Origin: CAUZSN01 sp963582345
GTDB lineage: Bacteria; Planctomycetota; Planctomycetia; Planctomycetales; Planctomycetaceae
Length of the DNA: 36,432 nucleotides
Assembly (NCBI GenBank): GCA_963582345.1
Contig: CAUZSN010000014.1
Span: 1-36,432 of the forward strand
Direction: 5' to 3'
In this document: positions 35,263-36,432 of the stretch, piece by piece
How the letters are laid out: each line of letters opens with the position of its first letter
How positions within the stretch are numbered: position 1 is the first letter of the stretch
Position numbers and translations under genes: made by a program
Notes under the pieces: model-generated
The model's database searches: none
What the model was told of the DNA's origin: nothing
The model's input: the letters and a program-made list of their open reading frames with translations, nothing else

Positions 35263-35472
35263 GTTTACTGCGAACTATTTCTTTGTATCGACGATGCACG
35301 GCTACACCATGTTCTGAAGGCACTCTCGCCACATTTGTGTGATCCTGACGTCAACAATATGTATCACTATACTGTGCTCCCCATTGACACGTCCGCATCG
35401 GTCAGTGAATGAGATGATCGCTAGCGACCGACTACCGATCCGCACTGGATGTCCACGACGACTAAATGCCTC
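35263..35472. other. Intergenic region between convergent genes
   Basis: About 210 bases. CGGTC (about 35399-35403) can pair with GACCG about 26 bases later, and CGCTAGCG is a short palindrome near 35419, but no U-tract or clear terminator is seen. Confidence 0.35.
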
Positions 35473-36432
35473 TCAGTTTTTTATTTTCCTGTCGGCAGCT
35501 GACGGCGAGAGGCTTTCATATCTTGTGTCTTCATCGTAATCCGAATTTCCGTCGAACGGAGCGATCTCGATTTCTTGTCCGGGACCATAGGTAACATATT
35601 CAGGCGGTTCAGTATGCAGCAATTTTGTGGCGTCCCAAGCGTGACTACGACTCCAAGATCGCCGTAAGACTTGTGAGTAGGCTTCGGGACTTGACAACCC
35701 TTCCGCCAAGTGTACGTTGTTGTCTTCCAATAATGTTCCCTTGCGATACCGGAGCTCGTTGATACCGCGGTTGTATTCGACGACGCTGGTGAAGTAAGAG
35801 ATTTCCGCCTGTGCCAAACTGATATGTGCACGCAACAACAAGTCAATGGCTCTCCGTTCCTCCTCTGCCTCGAACGCTTGAACTCGTCGCTCGGCTGCCC
35901 GCCGGCGGTTGAAATTCGTTTGCGCTGTCTGATAGGCACGAGCGAGTGTCTGAAAGGCAGCAGCTAATTCGTGACTGATTTCCAACTCTTGAGCCTCGAG
36001 CACAGCCCGCGCTTTGGCAAGCCGCAGCTCAGTATTGCGGACCTGGGCATGAGCAGCACGGAAGCCCAATGGCATGTTGAACTCAAATCCCAGACCCCAC
36101 CCGGTATGATCGCCTTGAAACAACGAACTATAGGCCCCGTCAGGACCCATTCCACCTGGTCCGGCGGCTAACCCGTCATTGCCAAACAAACGGTTGCCGA
36201 ATCCGTTGATTTGATACCGCGACACGAAATCGAATCGAGGATGCGTCAAACTCTTGGCAGCTTCCAATTGTAATTGCAGGCTTTTGATATTCCATTTTTG
36301 ACGCCGCAATTCAACTCGACGGGTCAGCGCGTCGAGCAGGCATGTTTGCCAATCGGGAATGTATTCTCCGGTCACCGGTTCGTCGGACGGACGAATGATG
36401 CGACCGTCATTCACGGGCAAACTTAACAAACG
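35473..36432 (-). CDS. TolC-family outer membrane efflux protein (N-terminus outside window)
   Basis: The frame is open to the right edge (codon CGT at 36430-36432), so the N-terminal part is missing; 319 residues are visible. Features of TolC-type outer membrane factors: long amphipathic helices (RVELRRQKWNIKSLQLQLEAAKSLTHPRFDFV, broken here at 36250-36330), GLGFEFNMPLGFRAAHAQVRNTELRLA and LDLLLRAHISLAQAEISYFTSVVEYNRGINEL-like segments that form the trimeric coiled-coil barrel. The PLG and NxxR patterns are typical of the equatorial region. The C-terminal tail is acidic and unconserved. Transporter partners would lie to the right, beyond the window; none is seen here. Family confident, substrate unknown. 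Confidence 0.87.
   Translation of the reverse strand, partial: RLLSLPVNDGRIIRPSDEPVTGEYIPDWQTCLLDALTRRVELRRQKWNIKSLQLQLEAAKSLTHPRFDFVSRYQINGFGNRLFGNDGLAAGPGGMGPDGAYSSLFQGDHTGWGLGFEFNMPLGFRAAHAQVRNTELRLAKARAVLEAQELEISHELAAAFQTLARAYQTAQTNFNRRRAAERRVQAFEAEEERRAIDLLLRAHISLAQAEISYFTSVVEYNRGINELRYRKGTLLEDNNVHLAEGLSSPEAYSQVLRRSWSRSHAWDATKLLHTEPPEYVTYGPGQEIEIAPFDGNSDYDEDTRYESLSPSAADRKIKN

Overview
The window looks like a chromosomal segment of a planctomycete, probably order Pirellulales. This is inferred from gene content, not from a marker gene: a very large secreted PQQ-type propeller protein, FG-GAP/ASPIC-UnbV proteins, a membrane multiheme cytochrome fused to TPRs, an HSDL2-like dehydrogenase, a secreted prenyltransferase/squalene-oxidase-repeat protein, short operons, and many non-ATG starts (GTG at several genes). 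I found no rRNA, tRNA, CRISPR array, insertion sequence or phage gene. Several intergenic stretches of 350-900 bases contain no gene I can support.

Layout. 1-687 (minus): 3' part missing, secreted prenyltransferase-repeat protein. 1173-2861 (plus): a gamma-glutamyltransferase broken by two frame disruptions. 2913-3773 (minus): RmlD-type dTDP-4-dehydrorhamnose reductase. 4053-4643: Uma2-family protein lacking an expected active-site Asp. 4732-5571 (minus): RNase Z-like metallo-beta-lactamase. 6211-6411: csrA, with CsrA-type GGA sites in its leader. 6763-11352: 1529-residue PQQ/TPR protein, convergent with a TPR lipoprotein (11386-13353). 14231-16458 (minus): mtnA translationally coupled to a degenerate Gfo/Idh/MocA-like protein with a membrane tail. 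17256-17552 (minus): RRM protein. 18021-18362 (minus): small zinc-ribbon protein. 18692-19705: LPG-synthase/UPF0104-type membrane protein, tail-to-tail with a secreted beta-helix protein (19695-20564).

21304-32017 is the most coherent block, all on the plus strand: a TPR/FG-GAP/ASPIC protein, an overlapping NHL-propeller protein, a small secreted Cys protein, a membrane pentaheme cytochrome with TPRs, an overlapping CRTAC1-type protein and an overlapping AhpD-like gene. The gene order and overlaps suggest a cell-envelope redox and/or adhesion module; that function is inference.

The most notable observation is in the AhpD-like gene (31403-32017). It is one continuous frame interrupted only by a TGA at 31655-31657, exactly where the second catalytic Cys of the E-(11)-CxxC-(3)-H AhpD motif belongs. 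It is followed by an 8-bp hairpin with an AGUU loop. This is the signature of a selenocysteine (CxxU) peroxiredoxin-like selenoprotein with a bacterial SECIS.

The right end carries an HSDL2-like dehydrogenase (minus) divergent from an overlapping pair, an asparagine-synthetase-like protein without the glutaminase Cys and a radical SAM protein, then a partial TolC-type outer membrane protein (minus) running off the window.
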